NCBI GenBank assembly: GCA_963556695.1
Contig: CAUWAG010000012.1
Span: 868,001-932,000, forward strand
DNA length: 64,000 nt
Reading direction: 5' to 3'
Source of the DNA: Anthostomella pinea
Lineage: Eukaryota > Ascomycota > Sordariomycetes > Xylariales > Xylariaceae
Positions within the stretch are counted from its first letter, which is position 1. Every line of letters begins with the position of its first letter. Below the pieces are notes generated by a model that ran no database searches, was not told the DNA's origin, and saw nothing but the letters and a program-made list of their open reading frames with translations. The position numbers were made by a program, and so were the translations under genes. This document shows, piece by piece, positions 54,342 to 64,000 of the stretch.

Positions 54342-54851
54342 AATGTCTTAACAATTAAAATTGTTCCGAGAGAGACTGCTCCAGCCAGTTAATCCGGGCT
54401 CCCCCCAGAAGTTAGTCCGACCTCCTGTCGTTGGTCCATCCTGTCCCATTACACCCACTCCGTGGTTGTTACAGTCACTCCGTTCCTTTGAAGTCACTCC
54501 GTTCCTATGCAGTCGTTCCACTCCTGTGCATCCCTGGTTGCAGTTGGGTTCCCGTGTGTGTGGGTACAGTCTGTAGTATCGTCACTTTGGTTTGATGTTG
54601 TTTTGGTTGTCAGTGACTCTACTAGTGGTGAAGTGTAGTCGTAGTAGTATGGACGGTCGCGGGGCTCCCTTCTATTATTCTACAGTCCCTTCGGTCCTTG
54701 GTCCTTCCAGTCCATCGTCGGTCCCCTCCTCATCGTTCCACTGGATCATTCCATGATGTTCGTTCCACTCACTCTTTGTTACATCTTTGGTGTAGTCATT
54801 ATCTATCTAATTATGTAGTGTAGTCTGGTATACTGGTAGGGCACATGTTTT

Positions 54852-56789
54852 GAACTGGTTCACTTCGTTCACGCGTCACGGGGCGGGCCCCCCGTACCCC
54901 CCTTTTTCCACAATATAATGGGAGGTGGTGTTGTTGATAAATCGTATCATGGAAGAAGAGGTCTAGTATCAGGTCAAGGCTAGTGAGTGAGGCTATCACC
55001 GGTTTTACGTCAGTCCAGTGTCGTTCATATGTCGCATTTATCAACAAAATCTAATAGACCATGACATATAAGTACATAATACAATAAAGTCTCATTCAGT
55101 ACAGAGAGTCTCTCTTCAAAGCAGTCATATCTTTACCCGGCTCGAACCCCTCCCCATCTATTCCATCTTCGACGTCCTGATCCAAACAGAACCGGTCCAA
55201 GTCAAACCACTGCGACAGGTCCACAGCCGCCTTGTCCCTATCTGCGTCTACCTCTATTTTTTCCCACAATAAACAATCCTGTACGCCAATAGTATCCGAT
55301 GCTGTCAAATAACGCGGGTCGACCAGCTTCGCCATCAATGACTCCGCCAATGACCATGAAGACACCGGTCCCAAAGGACTCGACTCCTCCAGGCCCAACC
55401 TCATTCGGTTTTCCTTTGTCATCACAGGATATGGTTCAGCCATCCGCCGCCAAAACACCCATGGCTCCTCGAACCTGTCCGGGACACAGAATGCAAAGCC
55501 TGCCGGTAACTTGTCCATGCCACACTCCAAGTCGATTCCCTGGTCCGGATGACACACCGCATAACAATAGGCCGTGGCACTGTTTGCTAAGAGGCAGTAC
55601 AGAGTCCCCCTTGGACACTGGCTCATCACCCACGCACCCAACGATTCCCCAAAAGGCGCCAACACACAATAGAAAGGACCCCTCCTGGCCCCATCGGACA
55701 GCTCAACATCGTTCAGCAAAGGCCCCGGTGCCACCACCACGTCTGGCATCACCATCCTCACCAGATTCAGTGTCTTACAGCACACTCCTGCTTCCAAATA
55801 GGAATAATCCAATACAGCAAGCGACGTTCCAAGTCCTATAAAAGTACGTGCCGGTGAACGTAGTAGTCCTCTCCAGAGAGTAGTACAGTCTGTCATCCAA
55901 CAGAGGATAAAAAGAGAAAGAAGGAGAGAACCATCATGATTCCTGTCGGGGACGCATCACTGCTATATCATTCCATTGCGCTGTCTGTACAGGACAGCAA
56001 GGTAGGTGCTCGTTGGACTCGCTTAATCGTACCGGACGGGCCGGATAGGGAAGCGTTCTGTGTCTCTGGTTCGACAGGCTCTGTCTGACTCATTCCTTCG
56101 TCCCCCCCACCTCCATTGCATTCTGGTTGGTTGATCGTTGGACCTCCCCTGCGGTTCGGTATCGATGTACACAGTTTGACCATACAGTAACGCGAGTGTT
56201 ATCACACGGCTTTTGCTATCTGCTCAAGCTATTAAGTAAATTATAGAAGATGGTCGTCCCGCCCATAATAGCTTGCAAACCTTAACAATTAAAATTGTTC
56301 CGAGAGAGACTGCTCCAGCGCAGTTGTTCCGGGCGCCCCCCTTTGAATAATCCGATCCAATCGGCTTCCCATCCCTCCGGTCTTCTACATCCACTCCGTG
56401 TCTGCTACAGTCACTCCGTTCCTTTGACTCTCTCCGATCGTCATGCATCCTGTGGGTTCTATTGTCTGATCGTGTGTCGTAGTGCAGTTGGGTATCGTCA
56501 CTGTGGGTATTGATGGTTTGGTTGCAGTGACTCTACTAGTGGTGCACTGATGTAGTATGTCTATTGTACGGTCGCGATGCTCCCTTGTTGTTTTATCTCA
56601 CGATGTTCGATGGTCACGCTGTTCCTTAGTCGTCACTACGTTCCTTCTCTCCCTTATGGTCGATGACTCCGTCACCCTCCTCCGTCGTCGTTCCTTCCAG
56701 TCACCTATTATTTTAATGTTGCTATGGATGATTATTCTATTTAGTTTATGAGGTAGTTCAGTTGTCTAAGTCTATCTCTATCATGTTTT
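54852..56789 (+). repeat. array unit 2
   Basis: Block A at 54852, block B at 56225-56275. The cassette between them is unlike units 1, 3 and 4 and carries the minus-strand ORF 55896-55096. Total length matches the other units. Confidence 0.85.
55096..55896 (-). CDS. 266-aa ORF in array unit 2, unknown
   Basis: ATG at 55896 starts a 266-codon frame, the longest in the array. The protein is Cys- and Leu-rich in the first half (GVCCKTLNLV, GPFYCVLAPF, GTLYCLLANSATAYCYAVC) and acidic in the last 60 residues (VDADRDKAAVDLSQWFDLDRF, QDVEDGIDGEGFEPGKDM). No signal peptide, membrane segment or known motif is evident. It fills most of the variable cassette between blocks A and B. Even composition and length support coding, but no homologue is recognised and expression is unproven. 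Confidence 0.45.
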   Translation of the reverse strand: MTDCTTLWRGLLRSPARTFIGLGTSLAVLDYSYLEAGVCCKTLNLVRMVMPDVVVAPGPLLNDVELSDGARRGPFYCVLAPFGESLGAWVMSQCPRGTLYCLLANSATAYCYAVCHPDQGIDLECGMDKLPAGFAFCVPDRFEEPWVFWRRMAEPYPVMTKENRMRLGLEESSPLGPVSSWSLAESLMAKLVDPRYLTASDTIGVQDCLLWEKIEVDADRDKAAVDLSQWFDLDRFCLDQDVEDGIDGEGFEPGKDMTALKRDSLY

Positions 56790-58725
56790 GAACTGGTTCA
56801 CTTCGTTCACGCGTCACGGGGCGGGCCCCCCGTACCCCCCTTTTTCCACAATTGAATCCTGGGTGGTGTTGTTGGTAATCGTCTAGTGAGTACGAGGAAA
56901 AGAAAAGAGAAAGAGTCACATCTATAGTTCAAATAAGGCTATTACCAAGTCTATCTCTATTAGAGGGCATTCTATTTACTGTCTCTCTGTTCCTCCCTTC
57001 TAGTTTGTAAGCAAGGCTATCACAGGTTCCATGTTTATTGATCTAGTTCTCTACAAGTATTACCAGTCCTATGGTTCTATAGAGAAGAGAGTCCAAAAGA
57101 GTGAGGGGCAGGATCGAGGCCGGGTCTCACTCCATCCAACCCTGTTCCTTCGTGGTCCGGTTTGATATCACCATCCCCATCATCCCCGGTCTCTGCCAAG
57201 TAGAAGTGGCCATTCTATTCAGAGTCCTTCCATCCAACCCTGTCCTATCAAGCCAGTCATTCCATGCAACCCACGAGGTTCTATCACGCCAGTCCCATCA
57301 ACTATCATCAGTAGCATCAGTGTCTAGCACCACTAGACCTACTCGAGTCCAGCATCTCGTTTGATTTGCCCGAGCGCTATGAGCGGCCCCTAAAAAGAAG
57401 CGAAAGAGCGGCAGCGAATGTCCCCCCAGCCTCCTCACTCTCTACCTGGTTCCCACCAACCCAGTCAACTAGACTGTCACCATAAAAGAGAAGAAGAAAA
57501 GGAAAAGACCCAGTGCCTGGTCCCTCGATCCATCCCACTTCGTTTGACTGTCCCTCCGGTCCATCGTCGGTTGCAAGGTGGCGCAGGGTATTGTCGGCGT
57601 GTCTCATCTCGTTCGTCAGTTGCTCTATCATTCCATTAGCGTATTCACTCAAACCAACCTGTTGATTCTATCAGTGTATCTTGTCAAACGGAGGGAGTCG
57701 AGTGCGCCAGCACGATACGAGTGGAGAGTAGACCCTGTTGACAGCAACCCAGGTTGACTAGATGAGTTCGGGCGGGCACCCCAGTAGTGCAGAGGAAGCG
57801 GTGTTTCTACGCAATAGAAAGAATGAATAAAAAAAAGAAGAGAGGAACTTCGAAAGTTGGGGCATCACTGCTATATCACTCCATTTGTCTGTTGGTCTAT
57901 GACATCCGTACAGGACCCAGGGCTGTCTCCCATTCGGTCGTTTAAGTGTGGACCTTATGTCCGGCCACAAGTGACCTCCCAATCAGGGTCCGTAGTCGAA
58001 GCGTGCTGTGTCATTGGTTCCGTCTTCCCACGAACCCTGTCACTCTCTCACTACGTTCGTTCATTGGTCTGACCTTCGTTCCTTCGGTATCCCCGTACAC
58101 AGTTGATAAAGGGCAGTGCGCGAGTGTTGGCACACGGCTGTTGCTCGTTGATCAAGCTATTAAGTAAATTATAGAAGATGGTCGTCCCGCCCATAATAGC
58201 TTGAATGTCTTAACAATTAAAATTGTTCCGATCCCTGTCTGCTCCAGCCAGTTTATCCGTCGTCCCTCTGATAGATAATCCGATCCAATCGGCTTCCCAT
58301 CCCTCCGGTCTTCTACATCCACTCCGTGTCTGTTACAGCGACTCCGTCCCTGTCGTCGTTCCACTCCGTTGCATCTCCCCCTGGTCGATGTGTCTCCTTG
58401 TTTGCAGTTGGGTTCCCGTGTCTATGGTTGAATGTGGAGAGAGTGTCTGTCTGTGAGGGGATCGCCACTGTTGGGTTTGGTTGTGTGGTTTGCCAGTGGC
58501 TCAAGTAGTCACAGTGGTTGTCTAAGTCTAGTATGTCTGTGGACGGTCACTATGTTCCCTCGTATCCTATCTCACAATGTTCGAATGGCCTTCCAGTCTA
58601 TGTTCCTCCGTCACCACACTCCGTGTTGTCATTCCATGATCGTTCCTTCCAGTCACAGTTTGTTTCAATGTAGTCATTAACTAGTTTGGTAGTTCTATTG
58701 ATTAAGAGTATCTATGGCATATTTT
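56790..58725 (+). repeat. array unit 3
   Basis: Block A at 56790, block B at 58153-58203. The cassette shares two blocks with unit 4: 57376-57460 (GAGCGGCCCCTAAAAAGAAG start) and 57785-57865 (GTAGTGCAGAGGAAGCGGTG start). No convincing gene. Confidence 0.85.
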
Positions 58726-60617
58726 GAACTGGTTCGCTGCGCTCACGCGTCACGGGGCGGGCCCCCCGTACCCCCCTTTTTTCCGGAATCTAATGGGAGT
58801 TGTGTTGTTGATAAATCGTATCTTGGTACTATAAAGTCTATTATCCTAGTGGGAGGAAGAGAGTTCTATCATCACATATGTTCAAGTCTGTCACCCAGTA
58901 CAACACAGTAATCCAGAAGAAGCACAACCGATCACAACGGGCCAGTCTACTATACAGTGAAGGCATCACCACTCATTCCATTCTAGGGTTCGTTCTTACA
59001 GGCACAGTCTCACAATTGACCCGTCTATCTAGCAGTCATTCTACTGCCTTTTGTTCTGTTGCAAAGTAGAGACTCTCCACCCACCTGGTTGGAAATAGAG
59101 CCAGTCCATGTCACCAAGAAGAAAAGAAAAGACACAATCCCCGTGTGAAGTGTAGTGTGGTAGACCAGGCCAGCCATGCCATCCTTCGTCTCTCATTCCC
59201 TCTGTCCCAGTGAAGTCATCCCTACTGTCAATTAGGGTCTATCTATCTACTCGAGTCCAGCATCTCGTTTGGTTTGCCCGAGCGCTATGAGCGGCCCCTA
59301 AAAAGAAGCGAGAGAGCGGCAGCGAATGTCCCCCCAGCCTCCTCACTCTCTACCTGGTTCCCACCAACCCAGGATACTAGATCCTCGTCCCAAGAAAGAG
59401 AAGAAACCAAGAGAACTCGACCCAGTCTATCCCATTCCATTCGTGTTGTCTATCCCTCTGGTCCGGTGGGGTTCATCGTCTGTTGTCGGTCGCAGTGCGT
59501 GGTCTCATCCTGTTTCAATTCGTTTGTTAGTTGCTCCATCTGTCAGTCCTTTCATTCCATTCATCCATTCAAAATCAATCCATTGTTCTATGTTCTTGTC
59601 AAGCGGACAGAGTCCTGTGCGTCAGCACGGGATGAGGGGAGAGTAGACATCATGGTCTATAGCAACCCAGTATGAATAAAAGAGTTCGGGCGGGCAACCC
59701 AGTAGTGCAGAGGAAGCGGTGTTTCTACGCAATAGAAAGAATGAATAAAAAAAAGAAGAGAGGAACTTCGAAAGTTGGGGCATCCATGCTACTAGTATCC
59801 CTCCGCTCGTCTGTTCGTACAGGACCGTCCTGTCCTGTACTCATTGTCTCACTATGTTCGTTTATTGGTGGACGAGGTGTCTGGCCGCAAGCGACCGCCC
59901 CCCTGTCTAGAGGAGCAGCTGTGTGAGTGGTCTGTCGTTCCCTCTGCCTCAGTAGCCCACCTTCGTTGCACTTTGGTTGGTCCGTTCCACCTCCCTTGCA
60001 GTCCGGTTGTCACTTTGTACACAGTTTATCAAGGGCAGTGCGCGAGTGTTGGCACACGGCTGTTGCTCGTTGATCAAGCTATTAAGTAAATTATAGAAGA
60101 TGGTCGTCCCGCCCATAATAGCTTGCTTTCCTTAACAATTAAAATTGTTCCGAGAGAGACTGCTCCAGCGCAGTTAATCCGGGCTCCCCCCAGAAGTTAG
60201 TCCGACCTCCTGTCGTTGGTCCATCCTGGCCCTGTTCGATCGACTCCGTCTCTCTATCGTCGTTCCACTCCGTTGTCCTCCCTCCGTTCGTCCTGCATCC
60301 TGTGATTGTATTGTCAGAAAGTCGGTCGGTAAGGTTATCGTCATTCTTGGTTTTGTTTTAGTTAGAAAGAGTGACTCTAGGGTGCACATGTCTATTGACT
60401 ACATCTAGTGGTGTGTATGTTGGATGGTCGTGCTACTCCCTCTTCATTCCATCGTCACTTCCGTTCCTCTATCCCTCCGGTCTATGTTCCTCCGTCACCC
60501 CCTACTCCCGTAGTATCACTCCGTGATGTTCCCTCTGGTCACTTCATGTTTGTTGCTATGGATTGATTATTCTAGTTCTGTAGTGCAGTCTGGTATGTGT
60601 CTAGTTGCCCGAACTTT
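58726..60617 (+). repeat. array unit 4
   Basis: Block A at 58726, block B at 60075-60125. The cassette is a mosaic: the left part matches unit 3 (59285-59370 and 59700-59785), the right part matches unit 1 (59865-60070). No convincing gene. Confidence 0.85.
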
Positions 60618-62330
60618 GAACTGGTTCGCTGCGCTCACACGTCACGGGGCGGGCCCCCCGTACCCCCCTTATTCCACAATTCAATAGGGTGTGGTGTTGT
60701 TAATAAATCGTCAAGTGTAGAAAGGTCTAGTATGACACGAGAAGAAACACATCAATTAATCAATCTTTCTCCAAGATAGAACTACTCATGTCCAAGAGAG
60801 AGGGACACCACAGCGTAAATAACCACCACGGTACAAGCCAATACAAAGTGCGCTGTATCCTTTCCACTAGGCTCCCATGCCTTCCTACTATCAATGGCAC
60901 TGCCACTCTCTGCCAAAGTGTATCCCTTGCATGGCTTACCGGGCCCTTACATCGAGCCCCTTGCCGACGCTGGAGCCCCGGGTGGATGCCGAGCCTGTTG
61001 CACCACATTAGTCACTCCCAAGGCCACTCCACAACACCAAGGACCACCATCCCAGGGACTGTAGACAGGGAAATCAAGACGACATACCTCACCACCATCG
61101 AACACAATCGCTCCCACCGGGGGCACCTGACAGAACCCCACCCCCAGGTTGAAGGCCCTGCGAAAGTTCGGGAGGAAGAGGCTCGTGTGTGCCTCCAGCG
61201 TGTGCGGACAGCGACTAGTATACTCCCACCAAAACGTCCTGGGTTGCGGGGGACCGGTAAAGTCCGTCACTGTACAAAGACAACCAGAGGGTAGCGCCCA
61301 CCCTGTCGCTGTTGCTGTCCCCTTTGTTCCTGTCGGCTGCTGTACCGTGTTGTTGGGTTGGGAAGAGGACGCGGCCATCTTGTCACGTCACACCTAGTCT
61401 GGTCCTAGCCAACAATTAGCACCCCATGCTTCATTCAATCTGTGCCAATCAACCAGTCAACCCGACCGTCTTCCAGGCCAACAAGGGCCACCGGACCCCC
61501 TTACTGCTTCAAGAAGGAACGTACCGACACACCGGTTCAACCTGTTGGATCAAGTCCACTTGTGTCCTGTGTACTGGACCCCGGGTGCCAATGCAAGAGA
61601 TCAGATCAAGTACTAAAGCAACAGACTCCAGTCTTTACAAGAATATGTCTCCAAGATAATATTGTCCCAATAACGGTGAGAACAACGATGTGTAGTAGAA
61701 GGGGAAGAGGGAAGAGGGAAGAAACAACTGTCCCAAGAACTATCCGGCTACCTAGCCGATGTCTACCAGCACCGCCCCCGCTCTGTCGCACTCCCCTGAC
61801 CAATGAAAGGAATCGGTACAGGACATCCCTGGTCCCACCCTCTATCATCTGACTGGACCTCCGACCGCAAGCGATCTCCACTCCGTCCTACCTAAGCAAG
61901 TCTGTGTCCCTCCCTCCCATCCAGTCGTTGTCGTCGACAGCCCCTCCCCTGCGGTCTGGGTGTCACTTTGTACACAGTTGATCTCACAGTGTCGCGAGTA
62001 CTGTCGTACGGCTTTTGCTTGTTGATCAAGTTATTAAGTAAATTATAGAAGATGGTCGTCCCGCCCATAATAGCTTGCTTTCCTTAACAATTAAAATTGT
62101 TCCGAGAGAGACTGCTCCAACGCAGTTGTTCCGGGGCCCCCCTTTGAATGATCCGATCCAATCGGCTTCCCATCCCTCCGGTCTTCTACATCCACTCCGT
62201 GGTTGTTACAGTCACTCCGTTCCTTTGAAGTCACTCCGTTCCTTTGCAGTCGTTCCACTCCTGCGCGTCCCGTGGTTGCAGTTGGGTTCCCGTGTCTGGG
62301 GTAGTGCATTTGGGTATCGTCACTTTGATC
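60618..62330 (+). repeat. array unit 5 (truncated at the right)
   Basis: Block A at 60618, block B at 62027-62077. The cassette is unlike the other units and carries the minus-strand ORF 61378-60947. Similarity to the B-to-A segment of unit 1 continues to about 62330 and then stops before the next block A. Confidence 0.85.
60947..61378 (-). CDS. 143-aa ORF in array unit 5, unknown
   Basis: ATG at 61378 starts a 143-codon frame, Gly/Pro/Cys-rich (CLCTVTDFTGPPQPRTFWWEY, FPVYSPWDGGPWCCGVALGV). It occupies the same position and strand within its cassette as the 266-aa ORF of unit 2, yet the two proteins show no clear similarity. No known motif. Coding status is uncertain. Confidence 0.35.
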   Translation of the reverse strand: MAASSSQPNNTVQQPTGTKGTATATGWALPSGCLCTVTDFTGPPQPRTFWWEYTSRCPHTLEAHTSLFLPNFRRAFNLGVGFCQVPPVGAIVFDGGEVCRLDFPVYSPWDGGPWCCGVALGVTNVVQQARHPPGAPASARGSM

Positions 62331-62818
62331 ACGCACGCGGCTAAGCCGGCAGGTGTCAGGTTGATGAATTCTAGCCGGCTTTACATCTTGATGCATGCAC
62401 GGATTTGCTATTCCCAGCCCCTGATCGACCGTTGGACGCCGATCGGTGTCAACGGCGAGCATAGACGCAAGGGGACGTGCATGTTGGTGCTGGTTTAGAC
62501 ACCCCTGGAGGTACTCATACCACTGCAGAGTGATCTCGTATCTTCGTTGAACCTGCTAAACCACATGGCACAAGACCCTCGCACTTTCTAACGCGGTCTG
62601 CATATTCCCTTAATGGCAGGTTTGATCAAGAAAGCGCCGGAGAGAGATGGCTTAAATAAAGGAGCTTGCGGGTAAAGGGTAGATCCGCTCAACCGTAAAT
62701 CACAGAGTGCTAGGAAATTGATCAATATTGCACTATGATGTCAAGTCGAATCTCTCTCTCCTAGTCAAGTGAAATCTTGTTGAGATTATGTTAAAAAAGC
62801 CTGAAGACGCCAATTTGC
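62331..62818. other. unassigned sequence
   Basis: Outside the array; nothing recognised. Likely 3' flank of the minus-strand gene that ends at 62819. Confidence 0.4.
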
Positions 62819-63624
62819 TTAAGTCAAAACAGAGCCGCGTGTGCTTCGTCGGGTTCCGATGGACTGGGGCGCGTTGGATACAGGCGACTTTCGCTTCTTT
62901 CGCTTTCCAGTCTTTGGCTCCGGGGGTATAGTCTGTGCCTTGACATATAAACCAAGATGCCGACTTCGACGGGGTTTGAAGGATTCTAGTGCCGATTCCA
63001 CCACTCCTGAGCCAGACGTAACGCCATCTCCACTCTGTATTGCTAGGTGTAGTTTTGGGGCCGTATCACTGCAGCCGCTTTGCCTCCTTCTTTGCTTCGG
63101 CTGAGCTTGAGGCTCGGTGCCACTCAAGGCATCCTCGCGTTTTCTCTTCTCCCTTGTGTCTTTTCTGGCATCATCCGGATTGTCATCACGCTTTCTCTTC
63201 TTCGAGTCTCCAATGGCCTCATCCTTAGTTGTCTCGGACAAACTCGTCTCCATCTCCATAACGGACAGCTGTCCCAGAACCCACCGTGCTCTAAGCTCTT
63301 TGCGACAACAAGCGGCCTCGGACCGTCGGTACGCCCGTGTCTCCTTGAGGAATTAGAGGATGCTGCGATTCTTTGCTTGTAACATCTCGAGCTCTTGTTG
63401 GGCGGCTGTCTCGGTTGTCGTAACCGAAGAGGACTGTGACCAGTTAACACTTTCCAGCTTTTCCCACGCCTTGCGATGTCGCGGCTCTGCGAGTTTCATG
63501 GCTACCGCGTGCCTGTCCCGACACCAATAGACGTAACTGAGATATTCAACCCAGGTGGTCCAGTCGTCTTGCTGGCATGGATCTTCGGAAAGCCGGACTG
63601 GTTGTGTGAAATGATGCCTGCCAC
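62819..63624 (-). pseudogene. basic-tailed protein gene with one nonsense codon
   Basis: The minus-strand frame runs from about 63624 to 62819. The N-terminal part (DWTTWVEYLSYVYWCRDRHAVAM, RHRKAWEKLESVNW) and the following helical part (FLKETRAYRRSEAACCRKELRARWVLGQL) resemble a fungal accessory protein class I have seen but cannot name. TAA at 63355-63353 stands where CAA would continue the frame. The C-terminal 147 codons are Lys/Arg-rich (KKRKRDD, KPKQRRRQ-like, GKRKKRK), suggesting a nuclear protein. The 5' end is not clear. If the TAA is real the gene is dead, unless translation restarts at ATG 63259. Confidence 0.5.
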
Positions 63625-63627
63625 TGA

Positions 63628-64000
63628 ATTACTGTACATGAATACTTCTGCCAGAAGGTTCCATCTGAACCCACCGAGAGACTCCAACGCGAGACAGAGG
63701 AAGAGAGCCAAACCACCAATACAGGTGCAAATATCACCCCGCACGAAGAATCTGCTTCGGCCCCGGCACTGTTTGACAGCTATCATTCGCCTACTGGCCT
63801 TGACGCGTCACCAGGCCCCACGCAGCCATATCACGGCCCCCACGCAAACCCACCTGCCATCCCTACCATGGGACCACCTCTCGTACTGAAACGCGCCGCC
63901 GGCGCCAAGTTGTTCGAACACTGGCCGGTCTGGTCCGGCGATCGCGCCACCTACTTGACGCATCACCTGACCATCAAGAGCATTATTTTCAACGAGGAAC
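63628..64000 (+). CDS. partial gene running off the right edge
   Basis: A plus-strand frame is open from 63628 to the window end (124 codons). An ATG at 63868 (MGPPLVLKRAAGAKLFEHWPVW) is in frame. The upstream part is Pro/Ser/Thr-rich and acidic (RETEEESQTTN, PGPTQPYHGPHANPP); the end (WSGDRATYLTHHLTIKSIIF) looks like the start of a folded domain. It lies head-to-head with the minus-strand gene at 63624. No family recognised from the visible part. Confidence 0.4.
   Translation, partial: MTVHEYFCQKVPSEPTERLQRETEEESQTTNTGANITPHEESASAPALFDSYHSPTGLDASPGPTQPYHGPHANPPAIPTMGPPLVLKRAAGAKLFEHWPVWSGDRATYLTHHLTIKSIIFNEE

Larger units (their letters stand above)
52935..54851 (+). repeat. array unit 1
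   Basis: Block A at 52935-52991, block B at 54291-54341. The 3' part of its cassette (53890-54240: GACTAGATGAGTTCGGGC, a GAAGAAG run, GTGGACGAGGTGTCTGGCC, GTCTAGAGGAGCAGCTGTGTGA) closely matches unit 4. No convincing gene. Confidence 0.85.
52756..62330 (+). repeat. tandem array of ~1.93-kb units (about five copies)
   Basis: Two conserved blocks alternate five times in the same orientation. Block A (GAACTGGTTC..., then a GC-rich hairpin) starts at 52935, 54852, 56790, 58726 and 60618. Block B (51-nt inverted-repeat element) starts at 54291, 56225, 58153, 60075 and 62027. A-to-B distances are 1,349-1,409 bp and B-to-A distances are 543-573 bp. B-to-A segments are alike in all units; A-to-B cassettes are partly shared (units 1, 3, 4) or replaced by unrelated sequence (units 2, 5). 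The array begins abutting a LINE tail and ends near 62330. No known satellite, rRNA or tRNA is recognised. Confidence 0.9.

Noticed and set aside
59274..59675. 133-codon plus-strand ORF in array unit 4
   Set aside because: Does not begin at ATG and runs through blocks that are shared with unit 3 but in broken frame there, so it is likely chance.
52935..62077. Array as rDNA spacer or 5S rRNA cluster
   Set aside because: No 18S, 5.8S, 28S or 5S sequence is recognisable in any unit.
52756..62330. CRISPR-like array
   Set aside because: Units are 1.9 kb, diverged and eukaryotic in context; no short direct repeats with uniform spacers.

Overview
The window looks like a repeat-dense, gene-poor accessory region of a filamentous ascomycete (Pezizomycotina) nuclear genome. 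Supporting signs are short introns of 49-78 nt with GTAAGT-type donors and CTRAC-type branch points, Tad-like LINEs with an EN-RT-RNase H ORF2, a chromodomain Ty3/Gypsy element, Fot1/pogo and Tc1 DNA transposons, and fungal accessory families (DUF3723, DUF7924, expanded casein kinase I, patatin-like relics). Species cannot be assigned. Many broken frames carry CAA to TAA or TGG to TAG/TGA changes, the kind of C:G to T:A change made by repeat-induced point mutation (RIP).

Layout, left to right. 0.6-2.0 kb: a broken, partly inverted copy of a SIM + RING-finger gene. 2.0-3.6 kb: Copia 3' end with LTR. 5.1-9.3 kb: C2H2 relic, intact DUF7924 gene, intact casein kinase I gene, ankyrin relic. 9.6-11.8 kb: patatin-like relic, Copia integrase relic, LINE relic. 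13.1-15.0 kb: DUF3723 gene with one nonsense codon. 15.9-17.2 kb: LINE piece. 17.4-18.7 kb: intact copy of the SIM/RING gene with a TATA box. 18.9-21.8 kb: LINE. 22.27-28.56 kb: complete Gypsy element with a 5-bp target duplication and near-identical LTRs. 29-34 kb: solo LTR, LINE 3' ends, tRNA-like sequence, Fot1/pogo relic. 35-38.4 kb: chromodomain gene and a three-exon unknown gene. 38.9-44.7 kb: Copia and LINE relics, including a 2,228-bp Fot1-like transposon inserted precisely into a Copia RNase H domain. 46-48 kb: Tc1, Fot1 and GMC oxidoreductase relics. 48.2-52.75 kb: LINE with ORF1 and an internally deleted ORF2. 52.76-62.33 kb: tandem array of about five ~1.93-kb units. 62.8-64 kb: a broken gene and the start of a gene running off the window.

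The two most unusual items are the tandem array and the SIM/RING gene. In the array, two conserved blocks (A, a GC-rich hairpin followed by a T-run; B, a 51-nt inverted-repeat element followed by an AT palindrome) alternate with nearly constant spacing around ~1.36-kb cassettes; two cassettes carry different unrecognised ORFs. The 215-aa protein combines SUMO-interacting-motif-like segments with a complete C3HC4 RING, the architecture of SUMO-targeted ubiquitin ligases. Most of the rest is retrotransposon and transposon debris, with host-type genes surviving between insertions.
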